From: an uncultured Opitutaceae bacterium
GTDB lineage: Bacteria > Verrucomicrobiota > Verrucomicrobiia > Opitutales > Opitutaceae
NCBI GenBank assembly: GCA_903929355.1
Contig: CAIYUN010000009.1
Span: forward strand, 1-64,000
Length of the DNA: 64,000 nt
Reading direction: 5' to 3'
The position numbers and the translations under genes were made by a program. Numbering within the stretch: the first letter of the stretch is position 1; every line of letters begins with the position of its first letter. The notes below the pieces were generated by a model. The model was not told where the DNA came from and did not search any database. It saw nothing but the letters and a program-made list of their open reading frames with translations. Positions 15,465 to 29,992 of this stretch are shown piece by piece.

Positions 15465-16070
15465 ATGCACAAAGGCCGCCTTGAGGCGTTCAGCGACGGC
15501 GTGATCGCCATCATCATCACCATCATGGTGCTGGAGCTGAAGTTGCCCGATGGCTCCGACCTCCATGCTCTCCACGAGTTGCTCCCTGAGTTCCTCGCCT
15601 ACGCGTTGAGTTTCCTCTACGTCGGAATTTATTGGAATAACCACCACCACCTGTTCCAAGCCGTGCAACACATCCGGGGTGCCGTGCTCTGGGCCAATTT
15701 GCACCTGCTGTTCTGGCTCTCGCTGTTTCCATTGGCGACCCGGTGGCTCGGACTGGGCGAGCGCAAAGACCCAGGCATTGGTGAGTACCATCTTTCGACC
15801 GTCCCCGTCGTGGTCTACGGCGGGGTGCTGTTGATGGCGGGAATCGCCTACTACATCCTGGTCCGTGTATTGCTGGCCCACCACGGTCCGGGATCGACGC
15901 TCGCCAAGGCCCTCGACTCCGATTTCAAGGGGAAGATCTCGCTGGTCATCTACGCGGCCGGAATCGCACTCGCCTTTTACCGGCCGTGGCTGGGCAACGC
16001 GCTCTACCTTGTCGTGGCGTTCATCTGGCTTTGCCCCGACCGCCGCATCGAAAAAACCCTCGGTCAGTGA
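15465..16070 (+). CDS. TMEM175-family (DUF1211) putative potassium channel
   Basis: A 201-residue integral membrane protein. The first helix holds the family motif RxxxFSDGVxAI as RLEAFSDGVIAIIITIMVLE, which lines the pore in bacterial TMEM175 channels. Further helices are LLPEFLAYALSFLYVGIYW, ANLHLLFWLSLFPLATRWL, VPVVVYGGVLLMAGIAYYIL and ISLVIYAAGIALAFYRPW, consistent with six transmembrane segments. Length is normal for the prokaryotic six-helix form, which acts as a tetramer conducting potassium. It stands alone, between two repeat-filled spacers. Confidence 0.9.
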   Translation: MHKGRLEAFSDGVIAIIITIMVLELKLPDGSDLHALHELLPEFLAYALSFLYVGIYWNNHHHLFQAVQHIRGAVLWANLHLLFWLSLFPLATRWLGLGERKDPGIGEYHLSTVPVVVYGGVLLMAGIAYYILVRVLLAHHGPGSTLAKALDSDFKGKISLVIYAAGIALAFYRPWLGNALYLVVAFIWLCPDRRIEKTLGQ

Positions 16071-16083
16071 GAGGCAACCCGGA

Positions 16084-16221
16084 AGATTTTACACCAAGAT
16101 CGCGAAGGGCGCAAAGCCGGACCGAAGGGTTTTCCGCAATACCCAATCCTGCGCTTGTTTTCCATTCGAACCGGTCCTTCCGGTCTCGCCCTTTGCGCGC
16201 TTGCGATCATCTGTAAAAAAA
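16084..16221. repeat. Family F long inverted repeat
   Basis: The left arm GATTTTACACCAAGATCGCG with GAAGGGCGCAAAG (16085-16115) faces CCCTTTGCGCGCTTGCGATC plus ATCTGTAAAA (16189-16218). It lies in the 283-base spacer before the kinase gene; nothing else is seen there. Confidence 0.7.
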
Positions 16222-16353
16222 CCTGCGGGTTTGATCGGTCGTGCTTTCCGGCATGGACATCCGCTGCATCACGGGCAGCTTCTCTTCTGTGAGCGCCGCC
16301 CCCAGCATTTCTCCAACCCCGCGGCGTAGCGGCCGCCGCGCCGCCGACCGGAC

Positions 16354-19300
16354 ATGAACCCGAACCCGACCACCGGGCCGGATGCCCACACCGTTTTTCT
16401 CGCCGCGTTGGAACGGCTCCTGCCCGAGGAGCGCGCCGCCTTCCTCGACGAGGCCTGTGCCGGCCGGCCGACGCTGCGAGCCGCCGTGGATGCTTTGTTG
16501 CAGGACTACCGGGAGCGCAGCAGCCGGGAGGAGAGCGTGAACCTCTCGACCGTCCCCAAGGCACCGCTCAGCGAGGGTGCCGGCAGCACGGTCGGCCGCT
16601 ACAAGCTGCTCCAGAAGATCGGCGAGGGCGGCTGCGGGGTGGTGTTCATGGCGGAGCAGACCGAGCCGGTGAATCGCCGGGTCGCCCTCAAGATCATCCG
16701 CCTCGGCATGGACACCGAGGAGGTGGTCGCACGGTTCGAGGCGGAACGCCAGGCGCTCGCGATGATGGAGCACCCCAACATCGCCCAGGTGCTCGACGCG
16801 GGCGCCACGCCGGCGGGCCGGCCCTACTTTGTCATGGAGCTGGTGCGCGGAGTGCCCATCACCAAGTTTTGCGACGACCACCAGCTTGCCACCGAGGCGC
16901 GGCTCCGGCTCTTTATCCAGGTCTGCCAGGCCGTGCAACACGCGCACCAGAAGGGCGTCATCCACCGCGACCTCAAACCGTCGAACATCCTCGTCACGCT
17001 CCACGACGGCGTCCCCGTACCCAAGGTGATTGACTTCGGCATCGCCAAAGCCACCGCCGGCCGCCTTACGGACAAGACGCTCTTCACCGCATTCGAACAG
17101 TTTGTCGGCACCCCCGCCTACATGAGTCCCGAGCAGGCCGAGATGAGCAACCTCGACGTGGACACCCGGTCCGACGTTTACAGCCTGGGGGTGCTCCTTT
17201 ATGAGCTGCTCACCGGCCAGCCGCCACTCGATCCGGACAAACTCCAGGTCGTCGGGGTGGACGAGATTCGCCGACAGATCCGCGAGGTCGAGGCGGTCCG
17301 CCCCTCTGCCCAGCTTTCCACCCTGGGCGGGGACGCGCTCACCACCCGCGCCCGACTGCGCGGGACGGAGGCGCCACGGTTGGTTTCCATGATCCGCGGC
17401 GACCTCGACTGGATCGTCATGCGGTGCCTGGAGAAGGACCGCCGGCGCCGGTACGACTCGGCCAGCGCCCTCGCCGAGGACATTGCCCGCCATCTGCGGA
17501 ACGAGCCGATCGCCGCCCGGCCCCCAAGTCGCTGGTATCTGCTGCAAAAGCTCGCCCGTCGACATCGGACAGCGTTCGTGTCGGTCACGGCAGTGGCGCT
17601 CGCGCTGGTCCTCGGCTTTGGCGCGGCGCTTCGGTCCTATTTCAACGAGCGGGCCGCGCGCCAGGTCGCCGAGGAGCAGAGCCAGCGCGCCGACCAGGAG
17701 AGCGTGGTCGCGCGCACGGCCCAGGCCGAAGCGCAGGATGCGCTGAACCGCGCCGACTATCTCGTGGCACTCGACTTGATCCGGCGCGATCGGGATCCTG
17801 AGGCGGTCGCCCACTTGATCCGGGTGCTTCAGAAGGAGCGGGCGCTTCAAAAAGAGCCCGACCAAGCCTCGGCCACGTTGCTGGCCTCGGTGCTGATGTC
17901 GCGGACCTGGCTGGTGCTATCGAAATCGACGCAGGTGCCATTGACCTTGACCGGCACTTCCCCGCCGCAGTTCAACCTGCCGCCCCGCACCGGGCGGGGC
18001 GGCGGTCAACGCGGCGGTGGGCGCGGTGTCCCGCCCGCAGGAAATCGCGGGGGCCGGTCTGGTCGGGTGGCACCGGGTGCGGTGGACTTCCCAACCGACG
18101 TGAAATCCCCCGACGGGCAATGGACTCTCCGCCGGCAGCCGCTGGACAATGCCCCCCGGCTGTATGTGAGCAATTCCAAGGGGACCACCAACCCGGTCGC
18201 CGAACCGATGCGCGAGGACGGAGACGTGGGCGAAGGCAGTAAATTTACCGACGGTCGGCATTTGACCCTGGAGGTGGTCGACGCGGCCAAGCGTCCCGCC
18301 GAACAACGGGAGGAGAATTGGGAAATCCCCGCGAGTCCCGCCCGATTGCTCGCCCTGTTCGAAGCAGGTGCGCCCACTCTGGCCATTTGGAGCGGAGACG
18401 GGCGCATAATTTTCACCGCCTCCGAAAGCACCGGCGGGATCTGGGATGCGGGCACCGGTCGGGCGCTGGCGGGGCCGTTGTCGCACGACCAACCGGTGCG
18501 CGAGGCAATGTTCAGCCCCGACGGCACCAAGTTGGTGACGGTGACGCAGGACAACACCGTCCGCGTGTGGGACGCTGCCAGCGGCCAGCCATTGACCGCG
18601 TCAATCCCAGAGGAGACCAGACTGGGCGGCGCTCCCGGGGCGGCCAACGGATTTGGACCACGCGGCCAGCCAGGCCCTTCCGGACCCGGAGCCGCCCCGG
18701 CCCGCAGCAGCCTGGGCATCGTGGTGAACTTCAGCCCCGACGGACGGCACCTCTTGGTGGCCGGGGCAAACCGCCAGGTGCGCGTACTCGAAGCGACCAC
18801 CGGTCAGGCGCTGGCAGTGTTTAAAAGTCTTGGGTCGGCCGCGTCGGCAGTGTTCAGTCCCGATGGCAAGCTCATCGTCACGGTGACCGCCACCGAAGGC
18901 ACCGGAGTCGTCAGACTCTGGGACGCGGCTACGGGCGATGGCCTGAAGACGTTCAAGCGGGACAAGGATCCCGGGCCGTTCAACTCCGTGGCATTCAGCC
19001 CCGACGGGAAATTCGTGGTCACGGGCTCCACCACCGGGGTGGCCCATGTGTGGGACGTGGCCAGCGGCGAGGTCGTGTCCAAGGCCATGATCCTTGGGGA
19101 GAATAATCTCTGGGCCTCATTCAGCCCCGATGGGAAGCGCGTTCTCACCTACGCACGGGGGCAGGAACCCTCCGCGCGGGTGTGGGACGCCGCCGGCGAA
19201 GCGGAGTCCACGCTGATCCAGCCGGAGATCCCCTCCAATGCCTTCACTGCGGCCTTCAGCCCGGACCCCGAGGGACGTTGGGTGGTGACCGGAGGGGCCG

Positions 19301-19638
19301 GTGCGCGCGTGTGGGATGCAACTACGGGCCGGCCGGTTTCCGTCCCGCTCCCGGGCGAGCGGGTGGCGTTTAACCCCGACGGCAAACGACTGCTCATCAC
19401 GGGGGCCGGTGGTGGCGCCGAGGTCGTGCTCTTTGCCAGCGACATCGGGCCGGCCTGGATGCTCGAACTCGCGGAGACATTGGCGCGCTGCAAGCTCGAC
19501 CCCAATGATCCCACTGACACTCCGGTGTTCATCCGAGGCCAGACCTTCGAGGAGCTCCAACGCGACGCGATGCAGGAAAAGGATGCTGACCATCCCATGG
19601 TCATCTGGGCTCGCCACCTGCTCGGGTTGACGCCCTAG
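16354..19638 (+). CDS. Transmembrane Ser/Thr protein kinase with C-terminal WD40 repeats
   Basis: A 1094-residue Hanks-type kinase. A short helical N-terminal region (1-70) precedes the kinase domain (about 80-385): GEGGCGVVF glycine loop, VALK (Lys 113), HRDLKPSN (204-211), DFG (228-230) and GTPAYMSPEQA. One membrane helix (about 407-425, FVSVTAVALALVLGFGAAL) is followed by a coiled Ala/Glu-rich stretch, a Gly/Arg-rich linker (about 543-572) and at least six WD40-like units, each with FSPDG(T/K)...V and a closing W-D, up to about residue 1040. The beta-propeller would be outside the cytoplasm and may sense a protein or glycan ligand. Such kinases are abundant in planctomycetes and verrucomicrobia. 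The ligand and substrates are unknown. Confidence 0.93.
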   Translation: MNPNPTTGPDAHTVFLAALERLLPEERAAFLDEACAGRPTLRAAVDALLQDYRERSSREESVNLSTVPKAPLSEGAGSTVGRYKLLQKIGEGGCGVVFMAEQTEPVNRRVALKIIRLGMDTEEVVARFEAERQALAMMEHPNIAQVLDAGATPAGRPYFVMELVRGVPITKFCDDHQLATEARLRLFIQVCQAVQHAHQKGVIHRDLKPSNILVTLHDGVPVPKVIDFGIAKATAGRLTDKTLFTAFEQFVGTPAYMSPEQAEMSNLDVDTRSDVYSLGVLLYELLTGQPPLDPDKLQVVGVDEIRRQIREVEAVRPSAQLSTLGGDALTTRARLRGTEAPRLVSMIRGDLDWIVMRCLEKDRRRRYDSASALAEDIARHLRNEPIAARPPSRWYLLQKLARRHRTAFVSVTAVALALVLGFGAALRSYFNERAARQVAEEQSQRADQESVVARTAQAEAQDALNRADYLVALDLIRRDRDPEAVAHLIRVLQKERALQKEPDQASATLLASVLMSRTWLVLSKSTQVPLTLTGTSPPQFNLPPRTGRGGGQRGGGRGVPPAGNRGGRSGRVAPGAVDFPTDVKSPDGQWTLRRQPLDNAPRLYVSNSKGTTNPVAEPMREDGDVGEGSKFTDGRHLTLEVVDAAKRPAEQREENWEIPASPARLLALFEAGAPTLAIWSGDGRIIFTASESTGGIWDAGTGRALAGPLSHDQPVREAMFSPDGTKLVTVTQDNTVRVWDAASGQPLTASIPEETRLGGAPGAANGFGPRGQPGPSGPGAAPARSSLGIVVNFSPDGRHLLVAGANRQVRVLEATTGQALAVFKSLGSAASAVFSPDGKLIVTVTATEGTGVVRLWDAATGDGLKTFKRDKDPGPFNSVAFSPDGKFVVTGSTTGVAHVWDVASGEVVSKAMILGENNLWASFSPDGKRVLTYARGQEPSARVWDAAGEAESTLIQPEIPSNAFTAAFSPDPEGRWVVTGGAGARVWDATTGRPVSVPLPGERVAFNPDGKRLLITGAGGGAEVVLFASDIGPAWMLELAETLARCKLDPNDPTDTPVFIRGQTFEELQRDAMQEKDADHPMVIWARHLLGLTP

Positions 19639-19705
19639 TTGGCGAATTGGGCCATTCGCGGTCGCCACCGGCCCGCCACCCACCCAACTCTCCCCGCTGT
19701 CCCCG

Positions 19706-20248
19706 ATGTTGTGCCACAAAATCAATCCCGGGCTGGAGCTGCGGCTCCTCCAGCCGGCGGATGCACCCGCCCTGTTTGCACTCGTGGACGCCAATCGTGC
19801 GAGCCTGCGGGAGTGGCTGCCGTGGGTGGACGACACGGTGAAAGTCGCCGACTCCGCGAAGTTCATCGCCGGCGCGCTGCGGGAGCGGGCGGCGACGCGC
19901 GCGTTCGCCTCGGGCATCTGGGCAAGCGGCCGGTTGGTGGGCGTCATCCGGCACAACCGCATAGATTGGGCCGCGCGGATCGCTTTTCCCGGCTGGTGGC
20001 TGGAGCCTGGGTCGCAGGGCCAAGGCATCATGTCGGCGTGTTGTCGCGCTTTGTTCGAACATGCGTTCACCCAGCTCCAAGTCCACCGCATCGTCGTGGG
20101 TGTGGCCATCGGCAATCTCCGCGGGGAGGCGCTGGTGCGGCGGCTCGGCTTCACCCCACTGAGCACGCTGCGCCACGCCGAGTGGCTCAATGGCCGCGGC
20201 GTGGACCACATCATCTACAGCCTGCTGCCCGCGCCGGCCGGCCCTTGA
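19706..20248 (+). CDS. GNAT acetyltransferase, RimJ/RimL-like
   Basis: A 180-residue acetyl-CoA-dependent N-acetyltransferase resembling RimL/YdaF proteins, which acetylate ribosomal or other protein N termini. Visible features are LELRLLQPADAPALFALVDANR, LREWLPWVDDT, the acetyl-CoA loop in the PGSQGQGIMSACCRALFEHAF segment (Q-G-Q-G in place of R-G-x-G), and the late HRIVVGVAIGNLRGEALVRRLGF motif that is near universal in the RimL group. It starts 67 bases after the kinase gene on the same strand. The true substrate cannot be told. Confidence 0.9.
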   Translation: MLCHKINPGLELRLLQPADAPALFALVDANRASLREWLPWVDDTVKVADSAKFIAGALRERAATRAFASGIWASGRLVGVIRHNRIDWAARIAFPGWWLEPGSQGQGIMSACCRALFEHAFTQLQVHRIVVGVAIGNLRGEALVRRLGFTPLSTLRHAEWLNGRGVDHIIYSLLPAPAGP

Positions 20249-20361
20249 GGCACCGGGGTGGTTGAGTGGCACATGCACGGGCTGATGTAGTGCACCATCG
20301 GGCGTTCGAATCTAGGGTTTGACCCCATACCGGCGCACCGCGCTTGGGGCTATCTTGCGCC

Positions 20362-20565
20362 ATGCCTCTCCTAACCGTGGTCCTAACCCTCATCGTCATC
20401 GGCGTCATTCTCTGGCTGATCAATACTTTCATCCCGATGCAGGGCACGATCAAATCCATCCTCAACGCCGTCGTCGTGATCGTGGTCGTCCTCTGGCTGC
20501 TCCAGGGCTACGGCATCATCGGCCACTCCGGTGAGATTCATCTGCCGACGGTGAGCCGACGGTAA
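20362..20565 (+). CDS. Small two-helix membrane protein (Thivi_2564-like)
   Basis: A 67-residue protein with two hydrophobic helices: PLLTVVLTLIVIGVILWLI and ILNAVVVIVVVLWLLQGYGI, split by NTFIPMQGTIKS. This pattern matches the short Thivi_2564-type membrane proteins of unknown function found widely in bacteria. The ATG at MPLLTVV is chosen over an upstream Met because the latter adds a non-hydrophobic stub. Function unknown. Confidence 0.8.
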   Translation: MPLLTVVLTLIVIGVILWLINTFIPMQGTIKSILNAVVVIVVVLWLLQGYGIIGHSGEIHLPTVSRR

Positions 20566-20650
20566 GCTGAAGACGCGGACGGGCCTGGCCTGGCGAAACC
20601 CGACCGGCCAAGATTTGGCTGATTCCACCTCTGGACTGAATCTCCGTCCT

Positions 20651-20693
20651 TCATCCATCCGTGTTGATCCGCGTAATCCGTGGTTAAGATCCG
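20651..20693. repeat. Family E half element
   Basis: CATCCGTGTTGATCCGCGTA followed by ATCCGTGGTTAAG matches the right arm of the element at 11831-11860. Confidence 0.65.
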
Positions 20694-20723
20694 AGTTCCG
20701 GGTTGACGGTCGATCGCCTGTCC

Positions 20724-20936
20724 ATGAACACCCCAAAATTCCAGCAACATGGTGGCGACCACCCTGCGGAGCATCCCCCGCATGGTCCCCGCTGGAAGCG
20801 GATCCATCACAGCCCGTTTTTCTGGGTGGCGGCGTTCTTCATCATGATGGGCATGATCATCTACATCGGCTCAAACAACCTGTCCCTGCGCCCCGGCAAG
20901 GGCGTGCAGCTTCCGGTCCCTGCAATCGCGCCGTAA
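20724..20936 (+). CDS. Small single-helix membrane protein, hypothetical
   Basis: A 70-residue protein. Residues 1-30 are hydrophilic and His/Pro rich (QHGGDHPAEHPPHGPRWKRI), followed by one membrane helix (FFWVAAFFIMMGMIIYIG) and a short tail. The His-rich cytoplasmic stub might bind metal. The second ATG (MNTPKF) is preferred over the one 21 bases upstream. It converges on purL, whose stop lies 18 bases beyond. No family recognised. Confidence 0.65.
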   Translation: MNTPKFQQHGGDHPAEHPPHGPRWKRIHHSPFFWVAAFFIMMGMIIYIGSNNLSLRPGKGVQLPVPAIAP

Positions 20937-20953
20937 ATTCGACCTGCGACCGC

Positions 20954-25087
<4,134 letters not shown>

Positions 25088-25304
25088 GGTTGAGGAGAGG
25101 GGATGTTTCGCATATCCCCGGCCGGGTCAAGGGGCGGGAAGCGGCCCCGTCATTTGCTCTTTTTGAGAAAGCCGTTGACCATTCCCCCCGTCTCATCGGA
25201 ATGAGCGGTCTTGCACCACCCGTGAGGAGCCTCGCCTACCACCCGCCCAAACCCGACCTCCCCACCCTCCCCGGGGCGGCGTGGGCGCCTCCCGGTTCAA
25301 CTTC

Positions 25305-27242
25305 ATGAGCGATCCCATCACCCACGAATGCGGCATCGCAGTCGTCCGGCTCCTCCAGCCGCTGGCCTACTACCAGGAGAAATACGGCACTCCGCTCTGG
25401 GGGTTCACCAAGCTGTTCCTGCTCATGGAAAAGCAGCACAACCGCGGCCAGGACGGCGCGGGCGCGGCGTGTGTGAAGCTCGATGTCGGCCCGGGCGAAC
25501 CGTTCATGTTCCGCGAGCGGTGCGTCAAGTCCAACCCCCTCGACCGTATTTTCCGCGCGCTGCTGGAGCAGTATGAGGAGAAGAAGTCCGCCGGCGACAT
25601 CCACCCGGAGTTCGCCGCGACAGTGAAGGAGCACTTTGATTTCGGCGGCGAGCTGCTCATGGGGCACCTGCGCTATGGCACCAGCGGGGGCTACAACCTT
25701 TCCGCCTGCCACCCTTACTTCCGCCGCAGCCCGTGGCCCACCCGCAACCTCGCGTTGTGCGGCAACTTCAACATGACCAATACAGCGGAGCTCAACCACT
25801 CCCTGATGGCCATGGGGCAGCATCCGATCTTTGCCACCGACACCCAGGCGTTGCTCGAGAAGATCGGCTTCAACCTCGACGAGGAGCATGAGGAGATTTT
25901 TCGCTCGCTCCGCGGCCAGGGTCTGTCCGGCGAGGAGATGTCGCGCCGGATCAGCGCCGAGCTCGACCCCACCCGTGTGCTCACCCGTTCGGCGCAGAAA
26001 TGGGACGGGGGTTACACGCTCTGCGGCCTGATCGGCAACGGGGACGCCTTCGTGGCGCGCGATCCGTCCGGCATCCGCCCGTGCTGGTGGTTCCGCAACG
26101 ACGAGGTCATCGCCTTCGCCTCCGAACGCGCGCCGCTCATGACCGTGTTTGACCTGGCCGCCGAGGACGTGACCGAGGTCGCGCCCGGCCATGTGGTCGT
26201 GATCAAGGCCGACGGCGTGGTCACGGAAAGCGCGTTCACCGCCCCGCTGCCCCGCGCGTCCTGCTCCTTCGAGCGGATTTATTTCTCCCGGGGCAACGAT
26301 GTCGACATCTACCGCGAGCGCCAGGCGCTCGGCGGCCGGCTCACCGAGCAGGTGCTCGCATCCGTCGGGCATGACTGGGCCAACACCGTGTTCAGCTTCA
26401 TTCCGAACACCTCCGAGGTCGCCTTCTACGGCCTCATGTCCGCACTGCGCTGCCGCCGCCGCGACGAGGTCAAGGCGGCGGTGCTGGCGGCCTCGGCGCA
26501 GGGCAAGCTCACCGAGGCCATGCTCGACGACCTCATCCTGCGCAACTGGCCGCGCGGCGAGAAGGTCGTCAGCAAGGACATCAAGCTCCGCACCTTCATC
26601 GGCCAGGAGTCGCTGCGCAACCAGCTCGCGAGTCACGTCTACGACATCACCTACGGCTCGGTGAAATCCGGCGAGGACAATCTGGTGTGCGTGGACGACT
26701 CCATCGTGCGCGGCACCACGCTGCGCAAATCCATCCTCCGCATTCTCATGCGGCTTAATCCCAAAAAGATCGTCATCGCCTCCACCGCGCCTCAGATCCG
26801 GTATCCCGACTGCTATGGCATCGATATGGCGGAATTGAGCAAGTTTGTCGCGTTCGAGGCGGCCATCGCACTGTTGCAGGAGCGCGGTCAGTCCGACCTG
26901 ATCAAGGAGGTCTACCAACTCTGTCTGGAGGCGGTCGCGCACGGCGACTCAGTCAACCATCTCCGCAATATCTACGAGCCGTTTACCCCCGAGGAGATCT
27001 CACGCAAGATCGTCGAGCGGGTGCGCCCCAAGGGCGTGGAGTGGAAGGGCGACATCGAGCTCATTTTCCAGACGATCGAAAACCTCCACGCCGCCGTCCC
27101 CGGACACACCGGCGACTGGTATTTCACGGGCAAATACCCCACCCCCGGCGGCTACCGCGTCGTGAACCAGGCCTTCGTGAACTACTACGAGCAGAACGAC
27201 GGCCACCGCCCCTACGAGACCCCTGTGCCCAGGGTGAAATAA
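25305..27242 (+). CDS. purF: Amidophosphoribosyltransferase, long form
   Basis: First committed step of purine synthesis: PRPP and glutamine to phosphoribosylamine. The 645-residue product is about 150 longer than E. coli PurF and belongs to the long variant seen in verrucomicrobia and bacteroidetes. The N-terminal nucleophile hydrolase shows HECGIAVV with Cys 9, LLMEKQHNRGQDGAG, GHLRYGTSG and NLALCGNFN. The PRPP loop is LVCVDDSIVRGTTL. Because the Cys is at position 9, eight residues would have to be cleaved to free it, as in B. subtilis PurF. The ATG at MSDPITHECG is chosen over an upstream GTG. purL is divergent and a purM-like gene follows at about 100 bases. Confidence 0.94.
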   Translation: MSDPITHECGIAVVRLLQPLAYYQEKYGTPLWGFTKLFLLMEKQHNRGQDGAGAACVKLDVGPGEPFMFRERCVKSNPLDRIFRALLEQYEEKKSAGDIHPEFAATVKEHFDFGGELLMGHLRYGTSGGYNLSACHPYFRRSPWPTRNLALCGNFNMTNTAELNHSLMAMGQHPIFATDTQALLEKIGFNLDEEHEEIFRSLRGQGLSGEEMSRRISAELDPTRVLTRSAQKWDGGYTLCGLIGNGDAFVARDPSGIRPCWWFRNDEVIAFASERAPLMTVFDLAAEDVTEVAPGHVVVIKADGVVTESAFTAPLPRASCSFERIYFSRGNDVDIYRERQALGGRLTEQVLASVGHDWANTVFSFIPNTSEVAFYGLMSALRCRRRDEVKAAVLAASAQGKLTEAMLDDLILRNWPRGEKVVSKDIKLRTFIGQESLRNQLASHVYDITYGSVKSGEDNLVCVDDSIVRGTTLRKSILRILMRLNPKKIVIASTAPQIRYPDCYGIDMAELSKFVAFEAAIALLQERGQSDLIKEVYQLCLEAVAHGDSVNHLRNIYEPFTPEEISRKIVERVRPKGVEWKGDIELIFQTIENLHAAVPGHTGDWYFTGKYPTPGGYRVVNQAFVNYYEQNDGHRPYETPVPRVK

Positions 27243-27298
27243 CTTTCCCGGGCGGCCCCAGCCTCTTCCCTCGGTGCCTTCATCAGTGCCCTCCGACG

Positions 27299-27332
27299 TC
27301 CGGAATTCCGCATTCCGCACTCTGAAATCCGC
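27299..27332 (+). repeat. Family D repeat before the purM-like gene
   Basis: GTCCGGAATTCCGCATTCCG and CACTCTGAAATCCGCC repeat an ATTCCGC unit with drift and end 11 bases before the ATG. Confidence 0.6.
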
Positions 27333-27342
27333 CATTTCATCA

Positions 27343-28449
27343 ATGTCTCTTTCCTACGAATCCTCCGGCGTCCGTTACGATCAACTCGATGCGTTCAAGC
27401 GTGCCTGCCAGCAGGCGGCCAGGACAACGGCGGGCGCCCTAGCGGCCCACGGTTACCGGGAGCCGGCCGCCACGCGCGGCGAGAGCGCCTACCTCCTCGA
27501 GGGCGCGGATCATTTTCTCGCGCATGTCGAGGAGGGCCTCGGGACCAAGAACCTCGTGGCCGACGCCGTTTACGCCGCGACGGGCAAATGTTTCTACCGC
27601 GAGATCGCGATCGATACCGTCGCCACCATCGTCAACGACCTCGCCACCTGCGGTGCCCTGCCGGTCTCCGTCGCGATGCACGCGGCCGTGGGCGACTCGG
27701 GCTGGTTCGCCGACACTGTGCGGATGCAGGCACTCGTCGCCGGCTGGGCCGAGGGCTGCCGCCTCGCCGGGGCGGTGTGGGGCGGCGGCGAGACCCCGGC
27801 GCTCCAAGGGATCGTCGAACCGGGCACGATCGTCCTCGCCGGCTCGGCGGTCGGAAAAATCGCCCCGAAGGACCTCCGCATCACCGGCGAGGTGCGCGAC
27901 GGCGATGCGATCATTTTCCTGGCCAGCTCGGGCGTGCAGACCAATGGCCTCTCGCTCTGCCGGCTCATCGCCTCCCGGCTGCCGCAGGGTTACCAGACGC
28001 CGGTCGGCCACGGCGATCCGCGCACCTACGGTGAGGCGCTGCTCGCCCCGTCGGTCATTTATGTGGCGTTCGTGCGCGAATGCCAGCGGCGCGGGCTCCG
28101 GCTCAACTATGCGGCCCACGTCACCGGCCACGGCTGGCGCAAACTGATGCGGCTGGAGGAGCCGTTTGTCTATGAGATCACCGCGCCCCGGTCCGCGTCC
28201 GCATTGTTCCAGTTTCTGATGGAGGCCGGCCCCGTCGGGCGGCGCGAGGCGTATGCGACCTTCAACATGGGTGTCGGCTTCGCCACCTACGTCGCCCCCG
28301 ACCTCGCCGAGGCCACTCTCGCCGCCGCGCAGGCCGCCGGCTACGACGCCTGGTTGGCCGGCCGGGTCCGGAAGGATGGCACGCGCAAGGCGGTCGAGGT
28401 ACCCTCCCTCGGCCTCACCTTCGAGGGCGACACCCTGCAGGTACGCTGA
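27343..28449 (+). CDS. purM: AIR synthase-related protein (phosphoribosylformylglycinamidine cyclo-ligase-like)
   Basis: ATP-dependent closure of FGAM to aminoimidazole ribotide, judged from the PurM fold. The 368-residue product shows GVRYDQLDAFKR (as in SYKDAGVDI of PurM), LGTKNLVAD in place of GTK, AIDTVATIVNDLATCGALPV (the Asp/Asn metal and ATP motif), GGGETPALQG, SSGVQTNGLSLCR and THVTGHGWRKL-like AAHVTGHGWRK. The GVDSVGTK motif is altered, so it is a divergent PurM as found with the long PurF form. The position right after purF supports a purine role. Start chosen at the Met following a repeat-rich leader. Confidence 0.85.
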   Translation: MSLSYESSGVRYDQLDAFKRACQQAARTTAGALAAHGYREPAATRGESAYLLEGADHFLAHVEEGLGTKNLVADAVYAATGKCFYREIAIDTVATIVNDLATCGALPVSVAMHAAVGDSGWFADTVRMQALVAGWAEGCRLAGAVWGGGETPALQGIVEPGTIVLAGSAVGKIAPKDLRITGEVRDGDAIIFLASSGVQTNGLSLCRLIASRLPQGYQTPVGHGDPRTYGEALLAPSVIYVAFVRECQRRGLRLNYAAHVTGHGWRKLMRLEEPFVYEITAPRSASALFQFLMEAGPVGRREAYATFNMGVGFATYVAPDLAEATLAAAQAAGYDAWLAGRVRKDGTRKAVEVPSLGLTFEGDTLQVR

Positions 28450-28494
28450 ACCCACCCACTGGGCGGAGCAGTGTCTTGCTGCACCCTCCGATCA

Positions 28495-28516
28495 AGCGTG
28501 TTGAGGTCAACGCGCT
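28495..28516. repeat. Family H palindrome between converging purM-like and sucD genes
   Basis: AGCGTGTTGA and TCAACGCGCT are near-perfect 10-base arms around GG; the flank CTCCACC continues the family consensus. The same block occurs, inverted, at 54835. Confidence 0.7.
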
Positions 28517-28521
28517 CCACC

Positions 28522-29445
<924 letters not shown>

Positions 29446-29488
29446 GCGGAAAGGAGTCAGGAGGGAAGGATACAGGAGCCAGGAGAAA

Positions 29489-29857
29489 TCAAGGCTTGGC
29501 CTTGCGCTGGTGGAGGCCGATCTGGTTGCCGTCGGGGTCCTTGAGGCCGAAGAGGCGGCAGGGAGGGAATTCCATGATGTCAAACGCGATGGGGGCACCG
29601 GCGGCCTTGGCGGCGGCCAGCGCGGCGTCGAGGTCGGCGACCTCAAGGTTGAGGCTGGAGGCCGGCGCGCCCGGCATCGCGTTGGAGATGGCCAGCGCCT
29701 GGCCGGCGATGTCGTACTCGATCCACCATTGGCCGGGGGAAAACTCCAGCTGCACGCCGGCTTTCAGACCCAGGAGCTTTTCATAAAAATCCCGCGCGCG
29801 AGGGATGTCGGTGACCGCATGGAAAACGAAGGCGATTTCCTTGACTTGGATGCTCAT
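29489..29857 (-). CDS. VOC (glyoxalase/bleomycin-resistance) superfamily protein
   Basis: A 122-residue vicinal-oxygen-chelate protein: [52 protein letters not shown] and [15 protein letters not shown], the last being the standard closing strand with Asp-Pro-x-Gly-Asn. Metal-site residues appear partial (His 13 and E44-like), so the reaction is unknown; methylmalonyl-CoA epimerase would fit the succinyl-CoA context but has a longer, different signature. The gene sits between sucC and sucD on the same strand, 43 bases before sucD's start. Confidence 0.85.
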   Translation of the reverse strand: MSIQVKEIAFVFHAVTDIPRARDFYEKLLGLKAGVQLEFSPGQWWIEYDIAGQALAISNAMPGAPASSLNLEVADLDAALAAAKAAGAPIAFDIMEFPPCRLFGLKDPDGNQIGLHQRKAKP

Positions 29858-29876
29858 GGTTTGTTGGGGGAGGAGA

Positions 29877-29976
29877 CTTTTAGCGCTAAGACGCGAAGTG
29901 GCAGAGGCGCAAAGGACGGAAAAACGCGGGCGGAAGAAAAGTTTCTTGGCGGCTTGGCCTCTTTGAGCGTTTGTGT
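29877..29976. repeat. Family F repeat before the VOC gene
   Basis: TTTTAGCGCTAAGACGCGAA with GTGGCAGAGGCGCAAAGG at the left and GGCCTCTTTGAGCG at the right form a loose inverted repeat in the 135-base spacer between sucC and the VOC gene. Confidence 0.55.
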
Positions 29977-29992
29977 TGAAGGATTGAAAGGT

